Source of the DNA: Oligosphaeraceae bacterium
Lineage (GTDB): Bacteria > Verrucomicrobiota > Lentisphaeria > Oligosphaerales > Oligosphaeraceae
Assembly (NCBI GenBank): GCA_012515455.1
Contig: JAAYYJ010000220.1
Location: 1-12,698 of the forward strand
Reading direction: 5' to 3'
DNA length: 12,698 nt
Below, piece after piece: positions 5,894-12,698 of this stretch. The notes under the pieces are model-generated. The model was not told the origin of the DNA. It saw only the letters and a program-made list of their open reading frames with translations, and ran no database searches. The stretch's first letter is position 1. Each line of letters starts with the position of its first letter. Made by a program: the position numbers and the translations under genes.

Positions 5894-7708
5894 ATGAGCA
5901 AAAGTTTTGCTTTACAGAAGCCCAAGCCCCCTCGTTTTGAGCTCAATGAGGTCAAGACTGCTAATTTGCTGCGCGAGCAGTTCCCGTACACCGCAGTCCC
6001 CCGGATTCTCTTTGACGGCGTGGTCGTGCCCACCGCACCCGGCAAGGATATCTGGATCACCGACACCACCTTCCGGGACGGCCAGCAGGCCCGCGCGCCC
6101 TACAAGCCGGAACAAATTGTCAAGATCTATGATTACCTGCACAAACTCGGCGGCCCCAACGGCATTATCCGCCAATGTGAATTCTTTGTCTACAGCAAAC
6201 GGGACCGCGAGGCCATCACCGGCTGCCAGGAACTCGGGCACACTTTCCCGGAAATCACCGGCTGGATCCGGGCCAACGCCGAGGATTTCAAAATTGTCAA
6301 ATCCCTGGGCTTGAAAGAGACCGGCATCCTGACTTCAGTTTCCGACTACCACATCTTCCTGAAGCTCAAGAAGAGCCGCAGCAAGGTCATGAGCGAGTAC
6401 CTGGACATTGTCAAGGCCGCTTTGGACGAAGGCATCGTGCCCCGCTGCCATTTCGAGGACATCACCCGGGCCGATATCTATGGCTTCTGTCTGCCTTTCG
6501 CGGAAGAGCTCCTGAAGCTGTCCCAGCAGAGCAAAATCCCCATCAAAATCCGCCTCTGCGATACCATGGGCTACGGCGTGACCTTCCCGGGCGCGGTGCT
6601 GCCCCGCAGCGTACCGCGCTTATGCTACGCATTCACCCAGGAACTCGGCTATCCCGGCACGCTGCTGGAATGGCATGGCCACAACGATTTTCATAAGGTA
6701 CATATCAACGCAGTGACCGCCTGGCTGTACGGCATCTCCAGCCTGAATGCCTCACTACTGGGCTACGGTGAGCGCACCGGCAATCCGCCCCTGGAGGCCG
6801 CGATCATCGAATATCTGTCTCTGAAAGGCGACAGCCATGGCATTGACACCACCATCATTACCGATATCGCCGACTACTATCGCGAGGTCCTGCGGTCGGC
6901 AGTGCCGGAAAATTACCCCTTCGTGGGCACGGAGTGCAATACCACCCGGGCCGGAATCCATGCCGACGGACTGTTGAAAAATCCGGAAATATACAGCATC
7001 TTCGATACCGAAAAACTGCTCAAACGCGAGCTCAAGATTACCATCACCGACAAATCGGGCATGGCCGGCATCGCGCAGTGGCTCAATGATTACATCAAAA
7101 CCAGCCCCATTGCCCATGAGATGATCACCAAACGCCATCCTGGAGTGCGCCGCATCTATGACTGGGTCATGGAACAATACTCCCTGGGGCGCACCTCGAG
7201 CATCTCAACCGATGAGCTGATTGCCCAGGCCAAGCACCACATCCCCGGCATGTTCGAATCCGACTTCGCCAAGGCCAAGAAGGAGGCCATCGCCAAGGGC
7301 AAACAACTGGTCGACCGCATCTGCGCGGCACCGGAGGTGCAAGCGCTCAATCCCAAGACCTTGGAGCCATTCCTGAAAAAGGTGATTCGCTCCGAGCCCT
7401 CGCTGCAGTTCCTGGCCATTACCAACGTGGACGGCTACCAGGTCTGCCAGGTCCACACCCAACGTGGAGACAAAGGCCTGTTCCGGCCCCTGCTGAAAGT
7501 CAACTTCAATGAAAAAGACTGGTTCGTGAATGTCAAGACCACGGGTGAATCATACTGCTCCGACCTGTTTTTCTCCAAATTCACCGGCCGGCTGATTATC
7601 ACTTTTGCCGAACCCATCCGGGATCAAAGCGGGAATATCATTGCGGTGATGGACATCGACTTCAAGTTTGATGAACTCACCAAGCTGCTCAATGACCCCA
7701 CCGCCTGA
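5894..7708 (+). CDS. Re-citrate synthase / homocitrate synthase-like enzyme with C-terminal Cache-like domain
   Basis: A 604-residue protein. Residues about 50-445 form an HMGL-like TIM barrel of the isopropylmalate/homocitrate synthase family, joining an acyl-CoA to a 2-oxoacid. Motifs are DTTFRDGQQ (57-65), HGHNDFH (261-267), GERTGN (292-297) and RAGIHADG (352-359). The run IRQCEFF, CHFEDITRADIYGF and RLCDTMGYGVTFPG is, as I recall it, characteristic of the clade containing the Re-face citrate synthase of Clostridium kluyveri, so citrate synthesis from oxaloacetate and acetyl-CoA is my first guess. Homocitrate or 2-isopropylmalate synthesis remains possible. There is no LeuA regulatory domain. 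Instead, after a Lys/Ala-rich helical linker, residues about 485-600 resemble a single Cache (PDC) domain: FLAITNVDGYQV, DWFVNVKTTGESYCSDLFF, TGRLIITFAEPIRDQSGNIIAVMDIDF. With no membrane segment it would sense a ligand inside the cytosol. First gene of the second run. Confidence 0.8.
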   Translation: MSKSFALQKPKPPRFELNEVKTANLLREQFPYTAVPRILFDGVVVPTAPGKDIWITDTTFRDGQQARAPYKPEQIVKIYDYLHKLGGPNGIIRQCEFFVYSKRDREAITGCQELGHTFPEITGWIRANAEDFKIVKSLGLKETGILTSVSDYHIFLKLKKSRSKVMSEYLDIVKAALDEGIVPRCHFEDITRADIYGFCLPFAEELLKLSQQSKIPIKIRLCDTMGYGVTFPGAVLPRSVPRLCYAFTQELGYPGTLLEWHGHNDFHKVHINAVTAWLYGISSLNASLLGYGERTGNPPLEAAIIEYLSLKGDSHGIDTTIITDIADYYREVLRSAVPENYPFVGTECNTTRAGIHADGLLKNPEIYSIFDTEKLLKRELKITITDKSGMAGIAQWLNDYIKTSPIAHEMITKRHPGVRRIYDWVMEQYSLGRTSSISTDELIAQAKHHIPGMFESDFAKAKKEAIAKGKQLVDRICAAPEVQALNPKTLEPFLKKVIRSEPSLQFLAITNVDGYQVCQVHTQRGDKGLFRPLLKVNFNEKDWFVNVKTTGESYCSDLFFSKFTGRLIITFAEPIRDQSGNIIAVMDIDFKFDELTKLLNDPTA

Positions 7709-7739
7709 GAAGCGTACCACCGTTTATCCCCCCGTAGAA

Positions 7740-7744
7740 AAGGA
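7740..7744 (+). promoter_or_regulatory. Ribosome binding site of the AICAR transformylase gene
   Basis: AAGGA lies 10 nt before the ATG at 7755. It supports that start over an in-frame ATG at 7668, which would overlap the previous gene by 41 nt and add 29 unconserved residues. Confidence 0.6.
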
Positions 7745-7754
7745 CTTAACTGCT

Positions 7755-8873
7755 ATGGCTGACGACAAATTGAACCGCAATACCTACCTGTCCCAACACT
7801 TGGGCAATTTCCCCAAGACAGCCGCATTCCAGGGACTGGCCTACAGCAAGGTCGATGACCTGCGCTACGGCACTAACCCACACCAAACCGCGGCTTTGTA
7901 TAAACCGGACGGACGGGACTGCGTTATCGGGGACATGAAAATCCTCAAAACCGGCAAGAGCGGCCTCTCCCAAACCAACCTCGAAGACATCAGCTACGCC
8001 CTGAATATCGTCAAATTCTTTTCGTCCCCGGCTTGTGTCTGCATGAAGCACGTGAATCCCTGCGGTGCGGCAGTCGCCACGCCTGGCGATTCACTGCTGG
8101 AGGTCTACCTCAAGGCCCGCGACTGCGATCCGCGCGCGGCCTTCGGCAGTGTGATTGCCTGCAACTGCAAGGTCGACGCCTGCACCGCTGAAGAGATTAT
8201 GAAGACCTTCGTGGAATGCGTGGTCGCGCCTGACTATGCCCCGGAAGCGGTGGCCATTTTTACCAATCCGGAAGCCAAATTGAACAAGCACGTGCGCATT
8301 CTGCAATGCGGTGACTTGCGCCAACTGCCGAAGTTCACCGGCGATGACATCCGTGGTTATCAGACCTGCAAAGTCCTGGCGGACGGCTGCCTGGTGGTGG
8401 CCGACCCACTGCTGACCAGCCTGCGCAGCCTGGCCGATCTGCGGCCGGCCAGCGCTGAAAGCAAGACCCTCGGCACCGTCTGCAGTAGCGTATCCGCGAC
8501 TGCGACCCAGCTGCAGGACCTGCTGACCGCCTGGTATGTCAACATCAGCGTGCGCTCGAATGGCGTGGTCATAGTCAAGAATGGCGGCACTCTCTGTGTG
8601 GGCACGGGCGAACAGGACCGGGTCGGCGCAGTGGAGCAGGCCATCGACAAATTCAGCCAGAAATATGCCGGCAAAGAGAGCATCGACAATGCTGTGATGG
8701 CCAGCGATGGCTTCTTCCCCTTCCCGGATGGCGTCGAGGTGGCGGCCAAAGCCGGCATCACCGCCATCATCGCTCCCGCCGGTTCTCTGAAGGATGCTGA
8801 GGTAATCACCCGCGCCAATGAATTGGGCGTGGCTCTGTTCCATGCGCCGGAGCGGGTTTTCTCGCACCACTAG
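7755..8873 (+). CDS. Stand-alone AICAR transformylase (PurH C-terminal-type domain)
   Basis: A 372-residue homologue of the formyltransferase half of PurH, which uses 10-formyl-THF to convert AICAR to FAICAR, the penultimate step of IMP synthesis. Motifs are LRYGTNPHQTA (36-46), CMKHVNPCGAA (96-106) with the catalytic Lys98-His99 pair, DPRAAFGSVIACN (125-137), VRSNGVVIVKNGGTLCVGTGEQDR (266-289) and ASDGFFPF (316-323). The usual bacterial PurH of about 520 residues also carries an N-terminal IMP cyclohydrolase domain. That domain is absent here, so IMP cyclohydrolase must be encoded elsewhere. Usual SNAIV and GAGQMSR motifs read SNGVV and GTGEQDR; I believe this marks the stand-alone subfamily, but it may also mean altered activity. 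It lies 46 nt after the citrate synthase-like gene and probably shares its transcript. Confidence 0.83.
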   Translation: MADDKLNRNTYLSQHLGNFPKTAAFQGLAYSKVDDLRYGTNPHQTAALYKPDGRDCVIGDMKILKTGKSGLSQTNLEDISYALNIVKFFSSPACVCMKHVNPCGAAVATPGDSLLEVYLKARDCDPRAAFGSVIACNCKVDACTAEEIMKTFVECVVAPDYAPEAVAIFTNPEAKLNKHVRILQCGDLRQLPKFTGDDIRGYQTCKVLADGCLVVADPLLTSLRSLADLRPASAESKTLGTVCSSVSATATQLQDLLTAWYVNISVRSNGVVIVKNGGTLCVGTGEQDRVGAVEQAIDKFSQKYAGKESIDNAVMASDGFFPFPDGVEVAAKAGITAIIAPAGSLKDAEVITRANELGVALFHAPERVFSHH

Positions 8874-8927
8874 AGGTGGAACTGCTGCCCCGGACTGCAC
8901 CGACAAACCCCAAAAAACTGACCTGCC

Positions 8928-10037
8928 ATGTCTTTTCTCACTCCCGTCTCTGATCTTCGTCTCCTCGATGGCCGGAAATTTATCCCGCCACCGCCGGTTA
9001 AACCGGTGTGCAGCGGCCGGGACTTCGTCATCGCGGCAGCCGGCATGGAACACGGCCATATCTACGGTATGGTCGCCAGCCTGCTGGCCGCCGGAGCCTG
9101 TCTCAAATGGGCCTGGGATGCCGACCCGGCCAAAGTGGAAAAATTCCGGGAGCGCTTCCCCCAGGCTGCCGCCGCCGCCAGCCTGGAGCAGGTACTCGAG
9201 GACCCCGAAGTGCAGCTGGTCGCCGCCGCTGCCATCCCCAATGAACGGGGACCATTGGGAATTCAGGTAATGCAGGCCGGCAAAGACTACTTCACCGATA
9301 AAACCCCCTTCACCACCCTGGAACAGCTGGAGCAGGCCCGCCAAACCGCGCAACTGACGGGACGGAAATATCTGGTCTGCTACAGTGAACGCCTCCAGAA
9401 TGAGGCGGCCATGCTGGCCGGTGACCTGATTGAGCAGGGAGCCATCGGACGCGTCCTCCAGGTCGCCGGCTTCGGCCCGCATCGTCTGGGACCACCAGAG
9501 TCCCGCCCGGATTGGTTTTTCCGCAAAAAGCAGTACGGCGGCATCCTCTGCGACATCGGCAGCCATCAGTGCGAGCAGTTCCTGCACTTCACCGGCGCCA
9601 CCGACGCGAAGCTGAATTTCGCCCGGGTGGAGAATTTCGCCCACCCGCAATTCCCGGAGCTGGAGGATTTCGGCGAAGCCTCGTTCACCGGCAACAACGG
9701 CGCCTCTTTTTATTTCCGGGTAGACTGGTTCACCCCCGCGGCGATGCGGTCCTTCGGCGATGGTCGCATTATCATCATCGGCACTGACGGACAGATGGAA
9801 TTGCGAAAATGCGATGATATCTGCTCGTATCGAGTGCCGCAGCAGATCTACCTGGTCGATCAGCGCGGTCAGTACCGCATTGAAGCGGCCCACACCGTGG
9901 GACTGCGATTCTTCGGCGAAATGATCCTGGACTGCCTGAACCGCAGCGAAAAGGCCATGCCCCAGGAACATACCTTCAAAGCCGTGGAAATGTGCCTGCT
10001 GGCACAACAGGCGGCAGACCGGCTCTGGCAAAAATAA
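8928..10037 (+). CDS. Gfo/Idh/MocA-family NAD(P)-dependent oxidoreductase
   Basis: A 369-residue predicted cytosolic dehydrogenase. An N-terminal Rossmann fold starts at FVIAAAGMEHGHIYGMVASLL (33-53), a GMEHGHIYG variant of the dinucleotide-binding loop. DKTPFTTLEQL (124-134) takes the place of the usual EKP motif and keeps Lys125. The C-terminal dimerisation/substrate domain has GGILCDIGSHQCEQFL (204-219), matching GGxxxDxGxHxxD with the catalytic-type His213 retained. The family mostly oxidises or reduces sugars, inositols and their derivatives, and is very numerous in PVC bacteria, so no substrate can be named. The first 30 residues are a poorly conserved leader rich in proline, and the ATG at 8928 lacks a clear ribosome binding site. 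The gene follows the AICAR transformylase by 54 nt and ends 5 nt before the topoisomerase gene. Confidence 0.87.
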   Translation: MSFLTPVSDLRLLDGRKFIPPPPVKPVCSGRDFVIAAAGMEHGHIYGMVASLLAAGACLKWAWDADPAKVEKFRERFPQAAAAASLEQVLEDPEVQLVAAAAIPNERGPLGIQVMQAGKDYFTDKTPFTTLEQLEQARQTAQLTGRKYLVCYSERLQNEAAMLAGDLIEQGAIGRVLQVAGFGPHRLGPPESRPDWFFRKKQYGGILCDIGSHQCEQFLHFTGATDAKLNFARVENFAHPQFPELEDFGEASFTGNNGASFYFRVDWFTPAAMRSFGDGRIIIIGTDGQMELRKCDDICSYRVPQQIYLVDQRGQYRIEAAHTVGLRFFGEMILDCLNRSEKAMPQEHTFKAVEMCLLAQQAADRLWQK

Positions 10038-10042
10038 TCCGT

Positions 10043-12698
10043 ATGCGCAACGATTCCGACCATCCTGTGGACCCGGCTCCCGCCGCCGATGAACTGCGTC
10101 CGGAACAGTGCGTTCCAGTGCCCGGGGGCAGCCGGAGCAGCGCCAGTCAGCCGCTGGCAGAGTCTCCAGAGGAGAGCGAGCCGGCAGTGACTGACAGCGG
10201 CAACCTTGACCCGGCCGAGGACACCCTGCGCAATATCTACAATGATTATTTTGTCGAATACTTCTCTTATGTCATCAAGGACCGGGCTATTCCCGATGTC
10301 GATGACGGTCTGAAGCCGGTGCAGCGGCGCATCCTGCATGCGCTGTCGCTGATCGATGACGGCCGCTACCACAAGGTCGCCAATGTGGTCGGCAGCACCA
10401 TGCAGTTTCATCCCCACGGAGATGCCTCCATCGGCGATGCCCTGGTGGTACTGACCAATAAGCGCTACTATATCGACGGACAAGGCAACTATGGCAATAT
10501 CCTGACCGGCGACTGCGCCGCCGCCAGCCGTTATATCGAGTGCCGCCTCACCCCGCTGGCCAAGGAAGTGCTGTTCAACAAGGATATCACGGTCTACACC
10601 GATTCCTATGACGGACGTAATAAAGAACCCGTCTGCCTGCCAGCCAAGGTGCCGTCGTTGCTGATGCTGGGCACCGACGGCATCGCCGTAGGAATGGCAA
10701 CCCATATCTTCCCGCATAATTTCCGGGAGCTGCTGGAAGCGCAAATCGCAATCCTCGAGCAGAGGCCGTTCCTTATCCTGCCGGATTTTCAGCAAGGCGG
10801 CATTATGGATGCCAGCCAGTACGATGACGGCAGGGGCAAAATCCGTCTGCGGGCCAGAATCGAGCCCGACGGCGACAAGAAGGTCGTCATCCGCGAGATT
10901 CCGGCGGGCAGCACCACCGAGTCCCTAATTGCCTCGATCGAGAAAGCGGTCCGGCAGGGCAAGCTGAAGATTTCCTCCATCAACGATTACACTGCCGAGA
11001 ATGTCGAGATTGAGATCAATCTGGCTCGCGGCGTCTATGCGGAACAGACTATCAAGGAGCTGTACGCGTATACCAACTGCGAACTGACCGCGTACTCCAC
11101 CCTGCTGGTTATTAAAGACAACAAACCGGTGGAAATGACCGTCTCGGAAGTCCTGCAGCGCAACACCGAGAAGCTGCAGGAAATCCTGCGCCGGGAGCTG
11201 GAAATTGCCATGCAGCGGCATGAGGACCGCTTCCACGACAAATCGCTGGCCCGGATTTTCATTGAGAACCACATTTACAAGCGCATTGAGAACTGTCCGA
11301 CCATGGAGAAGATTTTCGCTGAGACCCGCAAGGGCCTGGAGAAATTCCGTCCCCTGCTCCACCGTGACATCCTGGATGAAGACATCGAGAAGCTCCTGCA
11401 AATCCCCATCCGGCGCATCTCGCTGTTCGATCTGAATAAAAATGCCGAGGAGCTGGATATCCTTCTGCAAGAGATGGAGAAGACTGCCTACAAGCTCGGA
11501 CATCTCACCGCGCACACGGTGGAATTTCTGCAACATCTGCTGGAAAAATACGGCCCGCTCTTCCCGCGCCTGACTCAGGTCGATGATTTTGAGTCGGTTA
11601 ATGCCCGGGACATTGCCCGTCGCAGCCTGAAGGTCTATCATGACAAGGTGAATTACTTTTTGGGCACCAGTGTCAAGGCCAGCAACAAGAACGACGAGCC
11701 GCTGCTGTGCTCTCCTTTCGACAAGCTGATGCTGCTGAAGAATGACGGGACCTGCAAAGTAATCAACATTTCTGAAAAAGAGTACATCGGTCAGACCAAA
11801 TACGTGTTCGTGGTCGACAAGGAGCAGGTCTATTCCATCCTGTATCGCGACCGGCAGGAGGGCACCTGGTTTGTCAAGCGCTTCCAGATGGGGCAATTCA
11901 TCCTGGAACGCGAATATCAGATCATTCCTGAGAATTGCCTGATTGACAGCCTCCATACCAACAGCTCCGTCGTGGTCAGGCTCGATCTGGCGGCCAACAA
12001 TCGTCGTTCCTACAACTCCATTACGGTGGATTTCGACTCCTATCCGCTGCGTTCCCGGGAAGCAAAAGGTTTTAAGCTTACTCATTACCCGGTCAGCGGC
12101 ATCACAGTACTCAACCGCGGCACAACCGACAAAGCCCCACGTAATCATGAGAGCGAGGATGATAAACCCGGTGCTGCCGGCACTGCCCCCGACCAGGCGG
12201 CAACCCCTGACCAGATGACCACCGCAATAGAGCCGGACCAGGCGACAACACCTGACCAGATGACCACCGCACCAGAGCCGGACCAGGAGGTAATAAGAAC
12301 TGCCCCCGGGCGCCCGGCAAGCGAACCAGACTCCCCCGGCAGCGTCACGGAAGATAAAAAACAGGGCCGCAACACCCCAAAAGCGGGAAATAACAAACCG
12401 GGCCGTGCTACCCCGAAGAAGGTTAAAGCTGCGGCTCCTGCCAAATCTCCCAAAGCCAAAACCACCCGACCGGCAAAACCAGCCCCGCCGCAGCCAGTCT
12501 CCCCGTCGCAGCCAGTCTCCCCGCCGCAGCCAGTCTCCCCGCCGCAGCCAGTCCCCCCGCCGCAGCCGGTCTCTACGCCGCCTGTGCCGCCGCCCACTGC
12601 CGCGGTACCGCCGGTACCTGTTTCTCTGCGGCCGAATGCTGCGGTTGCGCCCTCGATTTCGGCCCCGGACAATCCCCCCCCTGCCGTTCCGCCGGCTG
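10043..12698 (+). CDS. parC: DNA topoisomerase IV subunit A (ParC-like), partial, with long disordered tail
   Basis: The frame from the ATG at 10043 stays open to the window edge (885 codons), so the 3' end is missing. Residues about 62-470 are the GyrA/ParC breakage-reunion core: YVIKDRAIPDVDDGLKPVQRRILHAL (76-101), FHPHGDASIGD (122-132), and RYIE (163-166) with the DNA-linking Tyr164. The form of these motifs and EPVCLPAKVPSLLM fits the Bacteroidetes/Chlamydiae-style ParC better than gyrase, and no GyrA-box (QRRGGKG) is visible. A short beta-rich C-terminal domain runs to about residue 690. Two additions are unusual: an acidic, probably disordered N-terminal extension of about 60 residues, and a tail of more than 190 residues with PDQ repeats, a Lys/Ala/Pro section and PPQPVS repeats. 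It would cut and pass DNA strands together with a ParE subunit not seen here. It begins 5 nt after the dehydrogenase gene. Confidence 0.9.
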   Translation, partial: MRNDSDHPVDPAPAADELRPEQCVPVPGGSRSSASQPLAESPEESEPAVTDSGNLDPAEDTLRNIYNDYFVEYFSYVIKDRAIPDVDDGLKPVQRRILHALSLIDDGRYHKVANVVGSTMQFHPHGDASIGDALVVLTNKRYYIDGQGNYGNILTGDCAAASRYIECRLTPLAKEVLFNKDITVYTDSYDGRNKEPVCLPAKVPSLLMLGTDGIAVGMATHIFPHNFRELLEAQIAILEQRPFLILPDFQQGGIMDASQYDDGRGKIRLRARIEPDGDKKVVIREIPAGSTTESLIASIEKAVRQGKLKISSINDYTAENVEIEINLARGVYAEQTIKELYAYTNCELTAYSTLLVIKDNKPVEMTVSEVLQRNTEKLQEILRRELEIAMQRHEDRFHDKSLARIFIENHIYKRIENCPTMEKIFAETRKGLEKFRPLLHRDILDEDIEKLLQIPIRRISLFDLNKNAEELDILLQEMEKTAYKLGHLTAHTVEFLQHLLEKYGPLFPRLTQVDDFESVNARDIARRSLKVYHDKVNYFLGTSVKASNKNDEPLLCSPFDKLMLLKNDGTCKVINISEKEYIGQTKYVFVVDKEQVYSILYRDRQEGTWFVKRFQMGQFILEREYQIIPENCLIDSLHTNSSVVVRLDLAANNRRSYNSITVDFDSYPLRSREAKGFKLTHYPVSGITVLNRGTTDKAPRNHESEDDKPGAAGTAPDQAATPDQMTTAIEPDQATTPDQMTTAPEPDQEVIRTAPGRPASEPDSPGSVTEDKKQGRNTPKAGNNKPGRATPKKVKAAAPAKSPKAKTTRPAKPAPPQPVSPSQPVSPPQPVSPPQPVPPPQPVSTPPVPPPTAAVPPVPVSLRPNAAVAPSISAPDNPPPAVPPA
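12188..12277 (+). repeat. Two 45-bp repeats in the ParC tail (PDQ repeats)
   Basis: Two 45-bp units, 12188-12232 and 12233-12277, encode PDQAATPDQMTTAIE and PDQATTPDQMTTAPE, and a third unit starts (PDQE) at 12278. Each 15-residue unit itself holds two PDQ motifs. In-frame units without stops show that the repeat grew inside a translated sequence. Confidence 0.8.
12356..12484 (+). other. Lys/Ala/Pro-rich basic segment of the ParC tail
   Basis: Residues 772-814 are rich in Lys, Ala and Pro, with TPKK, SPKAK and RPAKPAP motifs like those of histone-H1-type bacterial DNA-binding tails. There is hardly any acidic residue in it, in contrast to the acidic N-terminal extension of the same protein. 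Nonspecific DNA binding is the natural inference. Confidence 0.6.
12485..12574 (+). repeat. Five tandem 18-bp repeats (PPQPVS)
   Basis: Five consecutive 18-bp units encode PPQPVS, PSQPVS, PPQPVS, PPQPVP and PPQPVS, with only a few base differences. They form a proline-rich, extended stretch after the basic segment. Near-identical DNA units suggest recent slippage, so copy number may vary between strains. Confidence 0.85.

Noticed and set aside
8091..10031. A 646-codon open frame on the minus strand, antisense to the AICAR transformylase and the dehydrogenase genes.
   Set aside because: Its translation has no recognisable family motif, and both plus-strand genes beneath it are clear family members. 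Long antisense frames are common in GC-rich genes with strong third-position bias.
10925..12148. A 407-codon minus-strand open frame opposite the topoisomerase gene.
   Set aside because: The plus strand encodes conserved ParC sequence throughout; the antisense product looks like a shadow and has no start signal.
12188..12574. Tandem repeats considered as a CRISPR array or an origin with iterons.
   Set aside because: The units are contiguous with no spacers, are in frame and stop-free, and encode simple PDQ and PPQPVS peptides, so they are protein repeats.
12145..12672. A minus-strand frame rich in Gly, Thr and Cys that looks like a collagen-type repeat protein.
   Set aside because: It is the antisense image of the Pro-rich tail repeats of ParC (CCG codons read backwards as CGG), not an independent gene.

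Overview
The window is GC-rich, densely coding bacterial DNA and reads as chromosome. There are no rRNA or tRNA genes, insertion sequences, CRISPR arrays or phage genes that I can recognise. The gene content suggests an anaerobic member of the PVC/FCB bacteria, most likely a Lentisphaerota/Victivallales-type organism. The clues are a topoisomerase IV A subunit of the Bacteroidetes/Chlamydiae style, a Gfo/Idh/MocA oxidoreductase of the 'GMEHGHIYGM' type, a stand-alone AICAR transformylase, a probable Re-type citrate synthase, and many cysteines in cytosolic proteins. The lineage is an inference from families, not from a marker search.

Layout. (1) Positions 1-105 hold the first codons of a minus-strand membrane-anchored protein. 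(2) Positions 106-433 are a divergent intergenic region with a short palindrome, a weak promoter candidate and a 24-bp-period direct repeat. (3) Positions 434-5653 are a tight plus-strand operon of four genes: an Old Yellow Enzyme-type flavoprotein with an altered active site, a cysteine-rich protein with a mutarotase-like motif, a fused DppD-DppF oligopeptide-type ABC ATPase, and an AAC(3)-family acetyltransferase. Gaps are 3 and 37 nt, followed by a 22-nt overlap. The ABC ATPase has no permease or binding protein beside it. (4) Positions 5654-5893 are an AT-rich intergenic region with a 53-bp imperfect palindrome between two perfect 12-bp direct repeats, plus a promoter candidate. (5) Positions 5894-12698 are a second plus-strand run of four genes: a Re-citrate/homocitrate/isopropylmalate synthase-like enzyme fused to a C-terminal Cache-like sensory domain, an AICAR transformylase without its IMP cyclohydrolase half, a Gfo/Idh/MocA dehydrogenase, and topoisomerase IV subunit A (ParC-like). 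The last runs off the right edge and carries an acidic N-terminal extension and a very long repetitive Ala/Lys/Pro tail.

How the genes may work together. The first operon looks like uptake plus modification of a small molecule (peptide- or sugar-like solute, flavin-dependent reduction, N-acetylation), but its substrate cannot be read from sequence. The second run mixes central metabolism (citrate synthesis, purine synthesis) with a chromosome topology enzyme and is probably one transcript for reasons of layout rather than a single pathway. The most unusual items are the Cache-fused citrate synthase-like enzyme with the symmetric element upstream of it, the histone-H1-like tail on ParC, and the orphan ABC/OYE/acetyltransferase operon.
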